Counted from the stretch's first letter, positions 8,892-18,486 are shown. The stretch is 54,905 nucleotides of DNA from an uncultured bacterium (GCA_938027655.1 CALJAP010000087.1:1-54905); one strand, 5' to 3'. The notes: generated by a model from the sequence alone, not told the origin. Numbers and translations are program-made.

Positions 8892-10370
8892 ATGGACTGG
8901 ATTGCAAAACACGCGCTGTCGTTAACGATACTGGTGCCGTTCATCACTTGTCTGCTCATCTTGCTGGTGCCACCCGAGCGCAAGACCGTTATTCGGGTGA
9001 TGGCTGCCGTCGCAACGAGCATTACCTTGCTCATTTCGTTATGGCTGTGCTTCCGCTTCGATTTCGCTAAAGGGGGCATCCAGTTCGAAGAGCGTCTCGA
9101 GTGGGTACCCCTGGCGGGCGTCAGCTACCACCTCGGCGTGGACGGCGTGAGCATCACGCTTGTGCTGCTGACTGCTTTCATCATCTTCACCGGCGTTTTT
9201 GCCTCGTGGACTATAGAATACCGTACCAAAGATTTCCTTTCGTTGCTGCTCTTTCTGGTCACAGGTGTGTTCGGGGTGTTCGTCTCGATAGACCTGTTCT
9301 TCTTCTTCCTGTTCTACGAGGTGGCGGTTCTGCCCATGTATCTGCTCATCGGTATCTGGGGCACGGGCAGGAAAGAGTACTCCGCCATGAAGCTGACCCT
9401 CTATCTCCTGCTGGGCAGTGCATTCATTCTGGTGGGGATGCTGGCGGTATACTTCCTCAGTCCAACGGGAACCTTCGATATCCCTGAGCTGTTGCAAACA
9501 GCAAAATTCACCGTTGAACAGCAACGGGTCTTGTTCCTGATGTTCTACGTAGGCTTTGGCATTCTGGCGGGCATCTGGCCTTTACACACCTGGTCGCCGG
9601 ATGGACACGCCAGCGCACCGACGGCGGTGAGCATGTTGCACGCGGGCGTGCTGATGAAGTTGGGAGCGTTCGGCGTGCTGCGCGTGGGCATGAGCCTGTT
9701 GCCTGAAGGCGCACAATACTGGGCGCCGCTGATGGGTACTATTGCGGTGATTAACATCGTCTACGGCGCGTTCAGCGCGATGGGGCAAACTGACCTGAAG
9801 TATGTTATCGCCTACTCCAGCGTGAGCCACATGGGCGTGGTCATGCTGGGGCTAGCGGGCATGAACGCCGTCAGCCTTACCGGCTCCACTCTGCAGATGT
9901 TCGCGCACGGCATCATGACCGGACTGTTCTTTGCGCTGGTGGGGCTGGTATACGAGAAGTCTCACACGCGCGACATCCTGAAGATGGGCGGTTTCGCCGA
10001 GAAGATGCCGGGCATTGCGGTAGCGTTTGTGGTAGGAGGGCTCTCCTCGTTCGGCTTGCCCGGTACCAGTGGATTCGTCGCGGAGTTTCTCACCTTCTGG
10101 GGCGTCTGGCAGAGCTACCCCTGGATGACTTACATCGGCGTAGCAGGCATTGTGATTACCGCCACCTACGTGCTTCGCGTGGTGCAGAAGGTCTTTCTGG
10201 GCAAACGCCCCGAAGGCTATGATGACCTGCCCGACGCCCGCACTACCGAGTGGGTGGCTCTGGTGGTGCTGGGAGCTATCCTGATTATCACGGGTATAGT
10301 GCCTCGACTGCTAACCGACTTCTTGAATGTGGGTGTGCACGACTATCTGAAACTGCTGGGGAAGGTGTAA
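8892..10370 (+). CDS. nuoM: NADH-quinone oxidoreductase subunit M
   Basis: FLFYEVAVLPMYLLIGIWG, WSPDGHASAPTAVSMLHAGVLMKLGAFGVLR, YSSVSHMGVVMLG. Confidence 0.95.
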   Translation: MDWIAKHALSLTILVPFITCLLILLVPPERKTVIRVMAAVATSITLLISLWLCFRFDFAKGGIQFEERLEWVPLAGVSYHLGVDGVSITLVLLTAFIIFTGVFASWTIEYRTKDFLSLLLFLVTGVFGVFVSIDLFFFFLFYEVAVLPMYLLIGIWGTGRKEYSAMKLTLYLLLGSAFILVGMLAVYFLSPTGTFDIPELLQTAKFTVEQQRVLFLMFYVGFGILAGIWPLHTWSPDGHASAPTAVSMLHAGVLMKLGAFGVLRVGMSLLPEGAQYWAPLMGTIAVINIVYGAFSAMGQTDLKYVIAYSSVSHMGVVMLGLAGMNAVSLTGSTLQMFAHGIMTGLFFALVGLVYEKSHTRDILKMGGFAEKMPGIAVAFVVGGLSSFGLPGTSGFVAEFLTFWGVWQSYPWMTYIGVAGIVITATYVLRVVQKVFLGKRPEGYDDLPDARTTEWVALVVLGAILIITGIVPRLLTDFLNVGVHDYLKLLGKV

Positions 10371-10377
10371 AAAAACG

Positions 10378-11865
10378 ATGGCAAGCTGGGCAGACATTTT
10401 GAATCTCACCCTGCCGCACCTGTGGTTACTGGCGGGTACGTTGCTGGTGCTGCTGGTAGAAGGAATTGCTCCACGACGATGGCACGCGGGGGGATGGACG
10501 GCAGTAGGCGTATTTGCAATCGGCGCTGCGCTCTCTAACTGGTCGGCGATGGACGGCGAGCTGTGGCAGGGGATGTATGTTTGGGACGGCTACGCCCGTA
10601 TGTTGACCGCGCTTATCATGATTATTGGGCTGCTGGTTTGCCTCTCTTCGGTGTGTTGCGAAGAATGGCAAAAGACGGGCGACCGTGGCAGCTACTATGC
10701 CCTGATGCTGTTGAGTGCGCTGGGGTTCACCCTGATGTCCACATCGGGAAGCCTGTTGACCCTGTACATTACGCTGGAAATCGGCACAGTGAGTCTGTTT
10801 GCCCTCGCAGGTCACCGCAAAACCGACCCGCGCAGCGGCGAAGCGGCATTGAAGCTGCTCATCGTCAGCGCAACTTCGTCAGCGATGTTGCTATACGGCA
10901 TCAGTCTGGTGTACGGCGCATACGGTACCACGGTGTACAATCAGCTGCCGCTGGGTATCATGCCCAGTGCAGGCGGAAACCGGATGGGGTTGGTCGGGAT
11001 GCTTGGCATGATACTGGTTATTGGAGGGCTGGCATTCAAGATTACTGCTGCCCCATTTCACCTGTGGGTGGCGGATGTGTACCAGGGCGCGCCGACGCCT
11101 ATCAGCGCGTTCCTTTCCACCGCGTCAAAAACCGCCGGGTTCGCGGCTTTGCTGCGCTTGCTGATTATTGGGCTGCACGGTGCGGAGGATGTTTGGGTGA
11201 TGGTGCTTGTTGCTCTTTCTGCGCTAAGCATGGTGCTAGGCAATCTCGTGGCGCTGGCGCAAAGTAGCCTGAAGCGACTGCTTGCTTACTCCAGCGTGGC
11301 GCAGGCGGGATACCTGCTGGTAGCGGTGGTATCGGGCGTGGAGCTGGGTCTGGGCGCGACCCTCTTTTACCTGCTGCTGTATGCCTTTGCCAACGCCGGA
11401 GCGTTCTTTGTGGCACAGGGGATTCAGGGCAATGTGGGTTCGGAGGAGATAGACGCCCTGCGTGGCTTGCGTTATCGTTCCCCTGCCCTGGCGTTTTCCA
11501 TGCTGATATTTCTGCTGTCGCTGGGAGGCATCCCCCCGCTGGCGGGGTTCTGGGGCAAGCTCTATCTGTTCTGGGCAGGTGCATCTGAAGGGCATTATAC
11601 GCTGGTGCTTATCGGCGCCATCACCAGCGTTATTGCGCTGTACTACTACCTAATGGTCGCCAAGCGGATGTTTATCGATGCGCCCGAGCAGCAAACGCCC
11701 TTCCGTTTCCCCCGCTCACTCAGCACCGCTATCGCCATCTGCGTTGTGGCAACGGCGGTCATCGGCTTGTACCCGCGCCCCTGGCTGGAGTGGAGCTATG
11801 CATCCACCTTCCTGACTCTTCCGCCTGACCTGCCGCGCACGGCGATACAGCAGACAGAGCGGTAA
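10378..11865 (+). CDS. nuoN: NADH-quinone oxidoreductase subunit N
   Basis: WVADVYQGAPTPISAFLSTASKTAGFAALLRL, AYSSVAQAGYLLVAV; follows nuoM. Confidence 0.93.
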   Translation: MASWADILNLTLPHLWLLAGTLLVLLVEGIAPRRWHAGGWTAVGVFAIGAALSNWSAMDGELWQGMYVWDGYARMLTALIMIIGLLVCLSSVCCEEWQKTGDRGSYYALMLLSALGFTLMSTSGSLLTLYITLEIGTVSLFALAGHRKTDPRSGEAALKLLIVSATSSAMLLYGISLVYGAYGTTVYNQLPLGIMPSAGGNRMGLVGMLGMILVIGGLAFKITAAPFHLWVADVYQGAPTPISAFLSTASKTAGFAALLRLLIIGLHGAEDVWVMVLVALSALSMVLGNLVALAQSSLKRLLAYSSVAQAGYLLVAVVSGVELGLGATLFYLLLYAFANAGAFFVAQGIQGNVGSEEIDALRGLRYRSPALAFSMLIFLLSLGGIPPLAGFWGKLYLFWAGASEGHYTLVLIGAITSVIALYYYLMVAKRMFIDAPEQQTPFRFPRSLSTAIAICVVATAVIGLYPRPWLEWSYASTFLTLPPDLPRTAIQQTER

Positions 11866-11902
11866 GGTATAATGGCGATAGATTTCGGAGCGGAGGGAAC
11901 AC

Positions 11903-12475
11903 ATGTTAAAGGCATACCTTACCGAATATCTGGACACCGTGCAGCACCTGGTTGCGCAGGTCCCCGTCGAGCAGGTGGAGAGTATCGTACTGCGTCTGGT
12001 AGACCTGTATCAGCGAGGAGGTACGCTGGCACTGGTAGGCAACGGGGGAAGCGCGTCCACCGCCTCGCATATCGCAAACGACTTCCAGAAGTGCCTGTAC
12101 GACCTCTTCGGCAAGCCGTTTCGCTGTCTTGCCCTCACCGATAGCATTCCTATTATCACGGCGTGGGCAAACGACACCGACTACACTAACATCTTCGCAC
12201 CACAGGTGCGCACCTGGTTGGGCAAGGGCGATGTGTTGATCGCTATCAGCGGCAGTGGCAACTCGCCGAACGTGCTGCACGCCGTGGAAGCCGCGAAGGA
12301 GCAGGGGGCGTATACGGTTGGACTGACGGGTTACCGAGGCGGAAAGTTAGCCGCTATCGCGCACGAGAGCATCATCGTGCCCTGCGAGAACATGCAGCAG
12401 ATTGAAGACGTGCACATGATACTCGTACATCTCTTCTTTTCGGGGATGCGGGAGCGGATTGCGGGAAGAGTGTAG
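11903..12475 (+). CDS. gmhA: SIS-domain phosphoheptose isomerase
   Basis: LALVGNGGSASTASHIANDF, VLIAISGSGNSPNVLHAVEAAKEQGAYTVGLTGY. Confidence 0.85.
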   Translation: MLKAYLTEYLDTVQHLVAQVPVEQVESIVLRLVDLYQRGGTLALVGNGGSASTASHIANDFQKCLYDLFGKPFRCLALTDSIPIITAWANDTDYTNIFAPQVRTWLGKGDVLIAISGSGNSPNVLHAVEAAKEQGAYTVGLTGYRGGKLAAIAHESIIVPCENMQQIEDVHMILVHLFFSGMRERIAGRV

Positions 12476-12558
12476 CACGCCGATGGGTAGAGACAGCTCC
12501 GTCGCACCCACGACGTTTGGGACGCGGCGGAGCCGTTCCCCCGCAGGTGGAAACTACC

Positions 12559-13764
12559 CTACAACTGTATGACCCACTCGTTCTTGCCGCGCTGGAGGGT
12601 GAACTGCCGGACACGCTTACCGGCAGGCGCGCTTACGGTCACGCGATAATCTCCTAAGAAGGCTCGCAGTTTCGCCTCGCCCCGTGCGTTCGTGCGTGTC
12701 ACATCCTGTGTCCACCACTTACCCTTAATGAGCCTGCTGAGGCGGTGGTACACCGGCTTCGGGCTGAGGTCGGCGCGAACCAGTCCAGCCGGTGCGCCTT
12801 GCCAGCCGCCGTCCATAAAGTCCCACCACGTAATCGCTTCGACAGCGGGATGCGAGAAGAGAAGGGTGTAGAACTTCTCTACATAATCCGCCTGGCGTGC
12901 CTCGCCATCTGGAGTAGAAGGCCAAGGTTGCGGGCGCTCGAAGCCGTACTCACCGGAAAGCACCGTAGTCTCAGTGAAGTGCAGCGGTTTGCCGAAGCGC
13001 GAATATGTCTCGCATACTTGCCATACGCGCTCTAGCGGCCACTCCCCACGATGCATGTGAGACTGGATACCCACCGCATCGAACGGCGCTTTGCGTCGTA
13101 TCAGTTCTTCCACCAGCTGCTCGAAGGACGGGCTGATGTTATAGTCATTATATAATAAGATGGCGCGCGGGTTCGCCTCACGTGCCCAAGATAGACACTC
13201 CGCTACCATGCTGGCAGCGCCGTCGCGCTTTATCCAGTTAGCAACCCCATTACTGTAATGGGCGGAGGCTGTCGCCTCATTCACCACGTCCCAGCGGTCT
13301 ATCAATCCCTTAAACTCCGAGACAATCTCCTTCACGCGGTTACGTAGCAGAGGCTTTACCTCGTCTACCTCGTTAGGCGCCCAGCGGGGATAGACCTCGT
13401 GCCATACCAGCGGGTGCCCCTTGGTGGCAATGCGATGTTGCTGGCACCAGCGGGCCATGCGCTCTTGCAAATCGCGCCCTTTGCGACCGCGCTCTGGTTC
13501 ATACGCTCCCCAGTAGAAGGCGAGGGTGGCGTAGTTGAATAACGCTGCAAATTGCCCCCCGTACTTCTCATACTGCTCGCCCTGATAACTGAACAGAGGG
13601 AAAATGTTGCACCCGAACAGAAAGGCGTGGCGCGTTTGCTGAATCTCCACCTGGGCGCCCGCAACTGGCTTGCCCAGCCTGTCCACTACTCTCACGGTGA
13701 CGTCTGCCTTACGAACCCTCTCGATGCGACTATCGGCAGTAACCAACAAATCCTGTGCGTTCAT
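12559..13764 (-). CDS. GH10 endo-1,4-beta-xylanase-like protein
   Basis: KGHPLVWHEVYPRW, DRWDVVNEA (acid/base), FGKPLHFTETT (nucleophile), ITWWDFMDGGWQGAPAGLVRADLSPKPVYHRL. Confidence 0.85.
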   Translation of the reverse strand: MNAQDLLVTADSRIERVRKADVTVRVVDRLGKPVAGAQVEIQQTRHAFLFGCNIFPLFSYQGEQYEKYGGQFAALFNYATLAFYWGAYEPERGRKGRDLQERMARWCQQHRIATKGHPLVWHEVYPRWAPNEVDEVKPLLRNRVKEIVSEFKGLIDRWDVVNEATASAHYSNGVANWIKRDGAASMVAECLSWAREANPRAILLYNDYNISPSFEQLVEELIRRKAPFDAVGIQSHMHRGEWPLERVWQVCETYSRFGKPLHFTETTVLSGEYGFERPQPWPSTPDGEARQADYVEKFYTLLFSHPAVEAITWWDFMDGGWQGAPAGLVRADLSPKPVYHRLSRLIKGKWWTQDVTRTNARGEAKLRAFLGDYRVTVSAPAGKRVRQFTLQRGKNEWVIQL

Positions 13765-13880
13765 CTGTTACCTCCTGCGATAATCAGCGAAGTGAAACGG
13801 TATACTGCATACTTCTTTGACTTGACCATCGCATGTTCCTCTGTAGAATCTGTGCGTATCCGTGTGCTATTTTCTCGAAG

Positions 13881-13903
13881 GACACGGATTTGCACGGATG
13901 ATT
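13881..13903. repeat. Copy of a dispersed 'cacggatttgcacggatgat' repeat
   Basis: gacacggatttgcacggatgatt; similar run at 41567-41610 (gggacacggataaacacggatggcacggatttgcgcggatgat), both near cgaaggac. Confidence 0.5.
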
Positions 13904-13940
13904 CCAGCGGGTGCATCCGCTACTCTCCGCATACAAAGCG

Positions 13941-13969
13941 TTGACAACATCTGCTGGACAGTGTATAAC
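13941..13969 (+). promoter_or_regulatory. Sigma70-type promoter of the 14000-18443 operon
   Basis: TTGACA (13941-13946), 17 nt, TATAAC (13964-13969); SD GGGAGGGAGG before ATG 14000. Confidence 0.75.
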
Positions 13970-13999
13970 TGAAGTAACCCGGGAGGGAGGCTGAAGACG

Positions 14000-14992
14000 A
14001 TGGTTCGCAAAATCTTACTCTCACTACTGGTGCTTCTCGCGGTCGGCAGGGCTCCCGCAAACGACAACCAGCATCCTCTGCCCGTGCTGGCTGTCTCTGA
14101 CTTCACCGGCGAGAACCCCGCGCTCTGTCAGGCGGTTACCGAGACCGTCTTGACTGACCTGGCGAAGTCGAGCAAACTCACGCTGGTAGAGCGGGCGCAG
14201 TTGCGCCACGCGACGAACGAGCTGCGCTTGCAGAAGACGGGTCTAACCGAAACCGGCGACATGGCGCGCGCAGGCAAAATCATCGGCGCGACGCACGTGG
14301 TGGTCGGCAGCGTCAACGTCAACGAACAACGAGTGATACTGAATGCCCGTGTACTGGACGTGCGCACCGGTATGCTGTACGCAGGGGCAGCGGTCAACAC
14401 CGAAGGTTGGAACGATGAACTGTTCGCCCTCGCACACGAACTGGCAAACCGCCTCCACCACCGATTGACCGGCGAAAGCCTGCCCGGTTTCACGGAACCG
14501 CGCCCCCAGATTCCGGCAACAGAGCCATCTGTGCCCGTTGCGACAGCCGCACCGGCTGTGCCGCCGCCCGACTGGGAGAACCTGTCGGAGAGCGCCGCCA
14601 TCGCCTATGCGCTGATGAGAGGATGGATGCGCCTGTACGCCGACGGGTCATTTCGTCCCTACGAGCCGGTTACCCAACGCTACTTTTATGAAACCCTGCG
14701 CCGTCTTGCCAGACGTTACCAGATGGATGATACTCGCTATTTTCCTGCAGGTGACGGTGCTGGTAGCATCAGCCGGATAGAGGCGGCGCGGGCGCTGGGT
14801 ATGCTGGTCACGGGCAGGCACACCTACTTTCTGGATGTGCCCGATTGGGCGACCACATGGCTGGGGAACACATCGCACAAGTCCCTTACCCGCGCCCAGT
14901 TCGCAGTACTGCTGAAACTGGCAGAGGAACAACTTCAGCGCAAGATAACGCCCGTCGCAGCGGCATCGTCTGTATCTGCGGGGGGGCGATAA
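14000..14992 (+). CDS. Exported CsgG-like protein with C-terminal SLH-like segment
   Basis: Signal peptide; VLAVSDFTGENPALCQAVTETVLTDLAKSSKLTLVERAQLRHATNELRLQKTGL...IIGATHVVVGSVNVNEQRVILNARVLDVRTG; AIAYALMRGWMRLYADGSFRPYEPVTQRYFYETLRRLARR. Confidence 0.75.
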   Translation: MVRKILLSLLVLLAVGRAPANDNQHPLPVLAVSDFTGENPALCQAVTETVLTDLAKSSKLTLVERAQLRHATNELRLQKTGLTETGDMARAGKIIGATHVVVGSVNVNEQRVILNARVLDVRTGMLYAGAAVNTEGWNDELFALAHELANRLHHRLTGESLPGFTEPRPQIPATEPSVPVATAAPAVPPPDWENLSESAAIAYALMRGWMRLYADGSFRPYEPVTQRYFYETLRRLARRYQMDDTRYFPAGDGAGSISRIEAARALGMLVTGRHTYFLDVPDWATTWLGNTSHKSLTRAQFAVLLKLAEEQLQRKITPVAAASSVSAGGR

Positions 14993-15017
14993 GAACCATC
15001 AAGAAAGGAGGACTGCT

Positions 15018-16349
15018 ATGTGGCGAGTATGGCTTCTGGGCTTTGTGCTTTGCGCCGGGTTCGCCTATGCTGCAGGAGAGGTCATTGCGGTTAGTGATTT
15101 CGTGGGCAAGCCTGTGGAGATTGGGCAGGAGATTGCCGAAACACTGGGCACGGACCTTGCCAAGTCCGAACATATTACGCTCGTAGAACGCGCGCAGCTG
15201 GGGCAGGCGGTGCGTGAACTGCGTTTGCAACGCACAGGCTTAACAGATCCTTCGCAGGCGAAGAGGGTCGGGAAACTGGTCGGCGCGGATGCCGTCATAC
15301 TCGGCAGCTTCTTCGTGCGCGAGAACCAGATAGTGATCAACGCGCGGGTAGTGGACGTGCGCACCGGTAAGGTAATGGCTGGACGCGCAGAAAACGTGCA
15401 GGGTAGTCTGGGTAGGCTACATACCTTGCTGGGCGACTTGGCAAACCGGTTACACGTGCGACTAACCGGACACGAGCTGGCTTCTGTAGAGCCGAGTACG
15501 TCGAGAGCGGTATCTGCAGACGTGCAGATAGTAGATGCTGGCGATGACCCGGAGATACTGTACGTGGTGCAGCAGGGCTGGATGCTGGGCACACCCGATG
15601 GCTACTTCCTGCCCGATAAGCCGGTGACAGTGGGGGATTTCGCGCGAGTAATGTCCCGCCTTGTTTCATCACGAAAATGGGACGGCAAACTGGAGCTGGA
15701 CACCTCACGCCCAGGAGACCTGATGAACATGCTTCGCGCCATCGTCGCACTGACGCGACTGGCTCTCCCGCCTGAACGATTTGCTGAGCAACCGTACGCC
15801 GAGGGCGCGCTTGTGCTCCTGCCTCCATGGGCACGCCCATACGTCTATCAGGCGAGACAGCAAGGCTATATTCGCGACGTTCAGGAAGCCTCACCGCATC
15901 ATGTGCTCAAACGCCGGCAGCTAGCAGAATTGCTGGCACGACTCGTCCCTCCACCTCCCACTGCGCAAATAGCCTCCTTGCTACCTGCCTCACCCGCCGG
16001 CGCGTCTGGGGGAGCATGGACAGGACTGGTCATCGATGCCAGAGGATTGGGAATGCGTTCTAGCATGAACCCAACGGTGACTGACGCAAATGGGCAGCAA
16101 ATCTATCCTGACCCGCGCCACGTGCCTCCAGTAGACTATATTCATGAGTATGGCGTGGCTGACTTTGTGAAGATGGAGGAACACAGCAAACGCGCGGGTG
16201 ACAATCCCGTATACGTGCGTGCGATTCAGGTGCGAGGCGCGGCTAGAGATAGGGTCGTTATCACCGTGGCGGACGCAGAGCGGATTCTGAAAGCAGAACA
16301 GCAAGGCGGTTTCTTAAAACGCTGGCGAGTGGTCTTTCTGGTGGACTGA
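15018..16349 (+). CDS. Exported CsgG-like protein with SLH-like segment and C-terminal IDARGLG domain
   Basis: IAVSDFVGKPVEIGQEIAETLGTDLAKSEHITLVERAQLGQAVRELRLQRTGLTD; ILYVVQQGWMLGTPDGYFLPDKPVTVGDFARVMSRLV; C-terminus LVIDARGLGMRSSMNPTV...GGFLKRWRVVFLVD shared with 17553-18443. Confidence 0.75.
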   Translation: MWRVWLLGFVLCAGFAYAAGEVIAVSDFVGKPVEIGQEIAETLGTDLAKSEHITLVERAQLGQAVRELRLQRTGLTDPSQAKRVGKLVGADAVILGSFFVRENQIVINARVVDVRTGKVMAGRAENVQGSLGRLHTLLGDLANRLHVRLTGHELASVEPSTSRAVSADVQIVDAGDDPEILYVVQQGWMLGTPDGYFLPDKPVTVGDFARVMSRLVSSRKWDGKLELDTSRPGDLMNMLRAIVALTRLALPPERFAEQPYAEGALVLLPPWARPYVYQARQQGYIRDVQEASPHHVLKRRQLAELLARLVPPPPTAQIASLLPASPAGASGGAWTGLVIDARGLGMRSSMNPTVTDANGQQIYPDPRHVPPVDYIHEYGVADFVKMEEHSKRAGDNPVYVRAIQVRGAARDRVVITVADAERILKAEQQGGFLKRWRVVFLVD

Positions 16350-16350
16350 G

Positions 16351-17436
16351 ATGCGAACCCTTACTGCCATACTCGCCCTTGCGTTGGCTGGCGGCTTACT
16401 CGCACAGGAGCAACCGGAGATCAAAATTGAAGCATCCGGCATGGCAGCTATTGGTAGCAGCCGCGCCGCCAGCATCGAAGAGGCAGTACTGGACGCCAAG
16501 CGCAACGCGGTGGAACAGGCTCTGGGCGTGCTGGTGAATGCGGAAGCGCTGGCGCAGAACTATGAAGTGGTGTGGGAAACCATTCGCACGCGCAGTCAGG
16601 GTTATGTGAAACATTGGGAACTGTTGGGCGAGCCGGAATGGGATACCCGTAACGGGCTGGTGAAGGTACGTATCCGCGCGACGGTCAGCGCCATCGATGC
16701 GGTAAAGGCCGTTTGGGAGGTACCGGAGGTATACCTTGCGCTGGAGCGACCGCGTGTTGGCGTGAAGCTGCTCACTGGAGACACACGCCAGCCGGAACCG
16801 ACCAGCACCGCCATATGCGCACAGGCTCTGCAAGCGCGAGGGTTTGAGGTAACGAACGGTTCGAGCGACCGCGCCGAAGTGCTGATAATCGGCACGGTGC
16901 GCACGGAAACGGGCATCCGGTTGGGCGATAAAGACGCGCCATACGGACTGGGAGAAGTAATCGCCACACAGAAGGCATATGCAGACGTGCGCGTGATATG
17001 GGCGGATACTGGCGCGGTACTTGTGCCGCCGCTTCGCTGGGAAGCGAGAGGTTTCAGCTTTAACTCCAATGAGGAAGCGCGTCAGGAAGCGCTGCAAACG
17101 CTGGGGCGAGAGCTGGTGGAGGAAAGCAAAGCCGCGCTTGCGCAAAAGGTGCTGGCGGCACTTATCAGCCAGCTGCATAACGGATTGCGTGTAAGGCTGG
17201 TGGTGCGCGGCGTGGACTACCGAACCCTGTCGCAGTTCTCGGATAAGCTGCGCGCAATTCGTGGAGTAATCGGCGTGGAGCGCGAGCGCATGGAGGCGGG
17301 CGACGGAGTGGTAGAGGCGGTGGTGCGCCTGCCCCCCGCCCTGTTCCGCAGGCAGCTGCTGAGTCTGCAAGTAGGCACAAAACGGGTGTCTATCCTGCGC
17401 CATTCGCCCAGCTTGATACGGATGGCGCTGCGTTGA
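16351..17436 (+). CDS. Exported FlgT-like protein
   Basis: Signal peptide; EIKIEASGMAAIGSSRAASIEEAVLDAKRNAVEQALGVLVNAEALAQNYEVVWETIRTRSQGYVKHWELLGE resembles the FlgT N-terminal module. Starts 1 nt after the previous stop. Confidence 0.6.
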   Translation: MRTLTAILALALAGGLLAQEQPEIKIEASGMAAIGSSRAASIEEAVLDAKRNAVEQALGVLVNAEALAQNYEVVWETIRTRSQGYVKHWELLGEPEWDTRNGLVKVRIRATVSAIDAVKAVWEVPEVYLALERPRVGVKLLTGDTRQPEPTSTAICAQALQARGFEVTNGSSDRAEVLIIGTVRTETGIRLGDKDAPYGLGEVIATQKAYADVRVIWADTGAVLVPPLRWEARGFSFNSNEEARQEALQTLGRELVEESKAALAQKVLAALISQLHNGLRVRLVVRGVDYRTLSQFSDKLRAIRGVIGVERERMEAGDGVVEAVVRLPPALFRRQLLSLQVGTKRVSILRHSPSLIRMALR

Positions 17437-17552
17437 ACTACCCGCAGGACGAGGCTATTCTGCCGGGCGGTTTGACCGTTTTCAGCAACCGTTTGAAGCA
17501 CCAAGGTGCTTCGCGACAAACAGGCGACACGAAAGACAAAGGAGGTTCTGCC

Positions 17553-18443
17553 ATGAAGTACTGGGCAACATTACTGGCGCTGGCGGTCTGTACAGTAGCC
17601 GCCGCACAAACCACCACCCGGATGGTGGGGCTGGTGGAGAAAATCGGCGATAAAGGCAAGATCGACTGGCAGTACGGGGCGATTTATGCGAAGGGCATCG
17701 GTGCCATCCCCGACAATGAACCGAACAAAGCGAAGGCATACCTGAAGGCGCGTCGTTACGCCATCATGACCGCGCTGGAAAACCTGCTGATGGTTACCGA
17801 CAAGGTGCGCGTGGATGCCACTGCCTACGCGGAAGACTTTGCAGCCAAGAGCGAGCGCATCCGCACCGAGGTGCGTGGATTCGTCAAAGGGGCGGAGGTG
17901 GTGCACGAGCAGAAGATAACGCTGAACGGCGCACCGGCGGTAGAGGTAACGGTAGCGGTGCGCATGTACGGCGAAGAGGGATTGAGCCGAATTATCATGC
18001 CGGAGGTGGCCGCACAACCTTCTGAACCGGGCGCACTCCCGTCGGTAGAGATTAAATCCGTCCCGCAACCTGCGTCTGCTCCGCTACCCGTCGCCAGCAA
18101 TACCTACACCAGCGTCATCATCGACGCACGCGGGCTGGGCATCCGTCCCGCGATGAGCCCGAAGATCCGCCGTCAGGACGGCAGCGAGATATGGGGAACG
18201 ATCAACGCCAGCCGCGACTTTGTCATTGAGCAAGGCATTGTGGCATATGCGAAGACGCTGGAAGAGGCGAAGGCGAACCGGCGCGCGGGAAGCAACCCGC
18301 TCGTCCTGCGGGCGGTCGGATACGCTAAGACGCCCGGACGCTGTGACCCGGTGCTGTCGGACAACGACGTGCGCCTGCTTCTCACCGCCAACGAGACGTC
18401 GGGCTTTCTTAACGAGTATCGGGTGATTTTCGTGGTGGATTAG
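17553..18443 (+). CDS. Exported LPP20/FlgP/FlgT-like protein with C-terminal IDARGLG domain
   Basis: Start reassigned from 17433 to ATG 17553 (GGAGG SD, signal peptide MKYWATLLALAVCTVAAAQ); AKAYLKARRYAIMTALENLLMVTDKVRVDATAYAEDF...; VIIDARGLGIRPAMSPKIRRQDGSEIWG...SGFLNEYRVIFVVD. Confidence 0.65.
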   Translation: MKYWATLLALAVCTVAAAQTTTRMVGLVEKIGDKGKIDWQYGAIYAKGIGAIPDNEPNKAKAYLKARRYAIMTALENLLMVTDKVRVDATAYAEDFAAKSERIRTEVRGFVKGAEVVHEQKITLNGAPAVEVTVAVRMYGEEGLSRIIMPEVAAQPSEPGALPSVEIKSVPQPASAPLPVASNTYTSVIIDARGLGIRPAMSPKIRRQDGSEIWGTINASRDFVIEQGIVAYAKTLEEAKANRRAGSNPLVLRAVGYAKTPGRCDPVLSDNDVRLLLTANETSGFLNEYRVIFVVD

Positions 18444-18449
18444 ACCCTG

Positions 18450-18479
18450 CCTCCTCTCCCGAATCTTCGGGAGAGGAGG
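18450..18479. terminator. Hairpin between converging genes, probable (bidirectional) terminator
   Basis: CCTCCTCTCCCGAA-TC-TTCGGGAGAGGAGG perfect inverted repeat just after the 18443 stop; no strong T-tract. Confidence 0.55.
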
Positions 18480-18486
18480 AACATCC

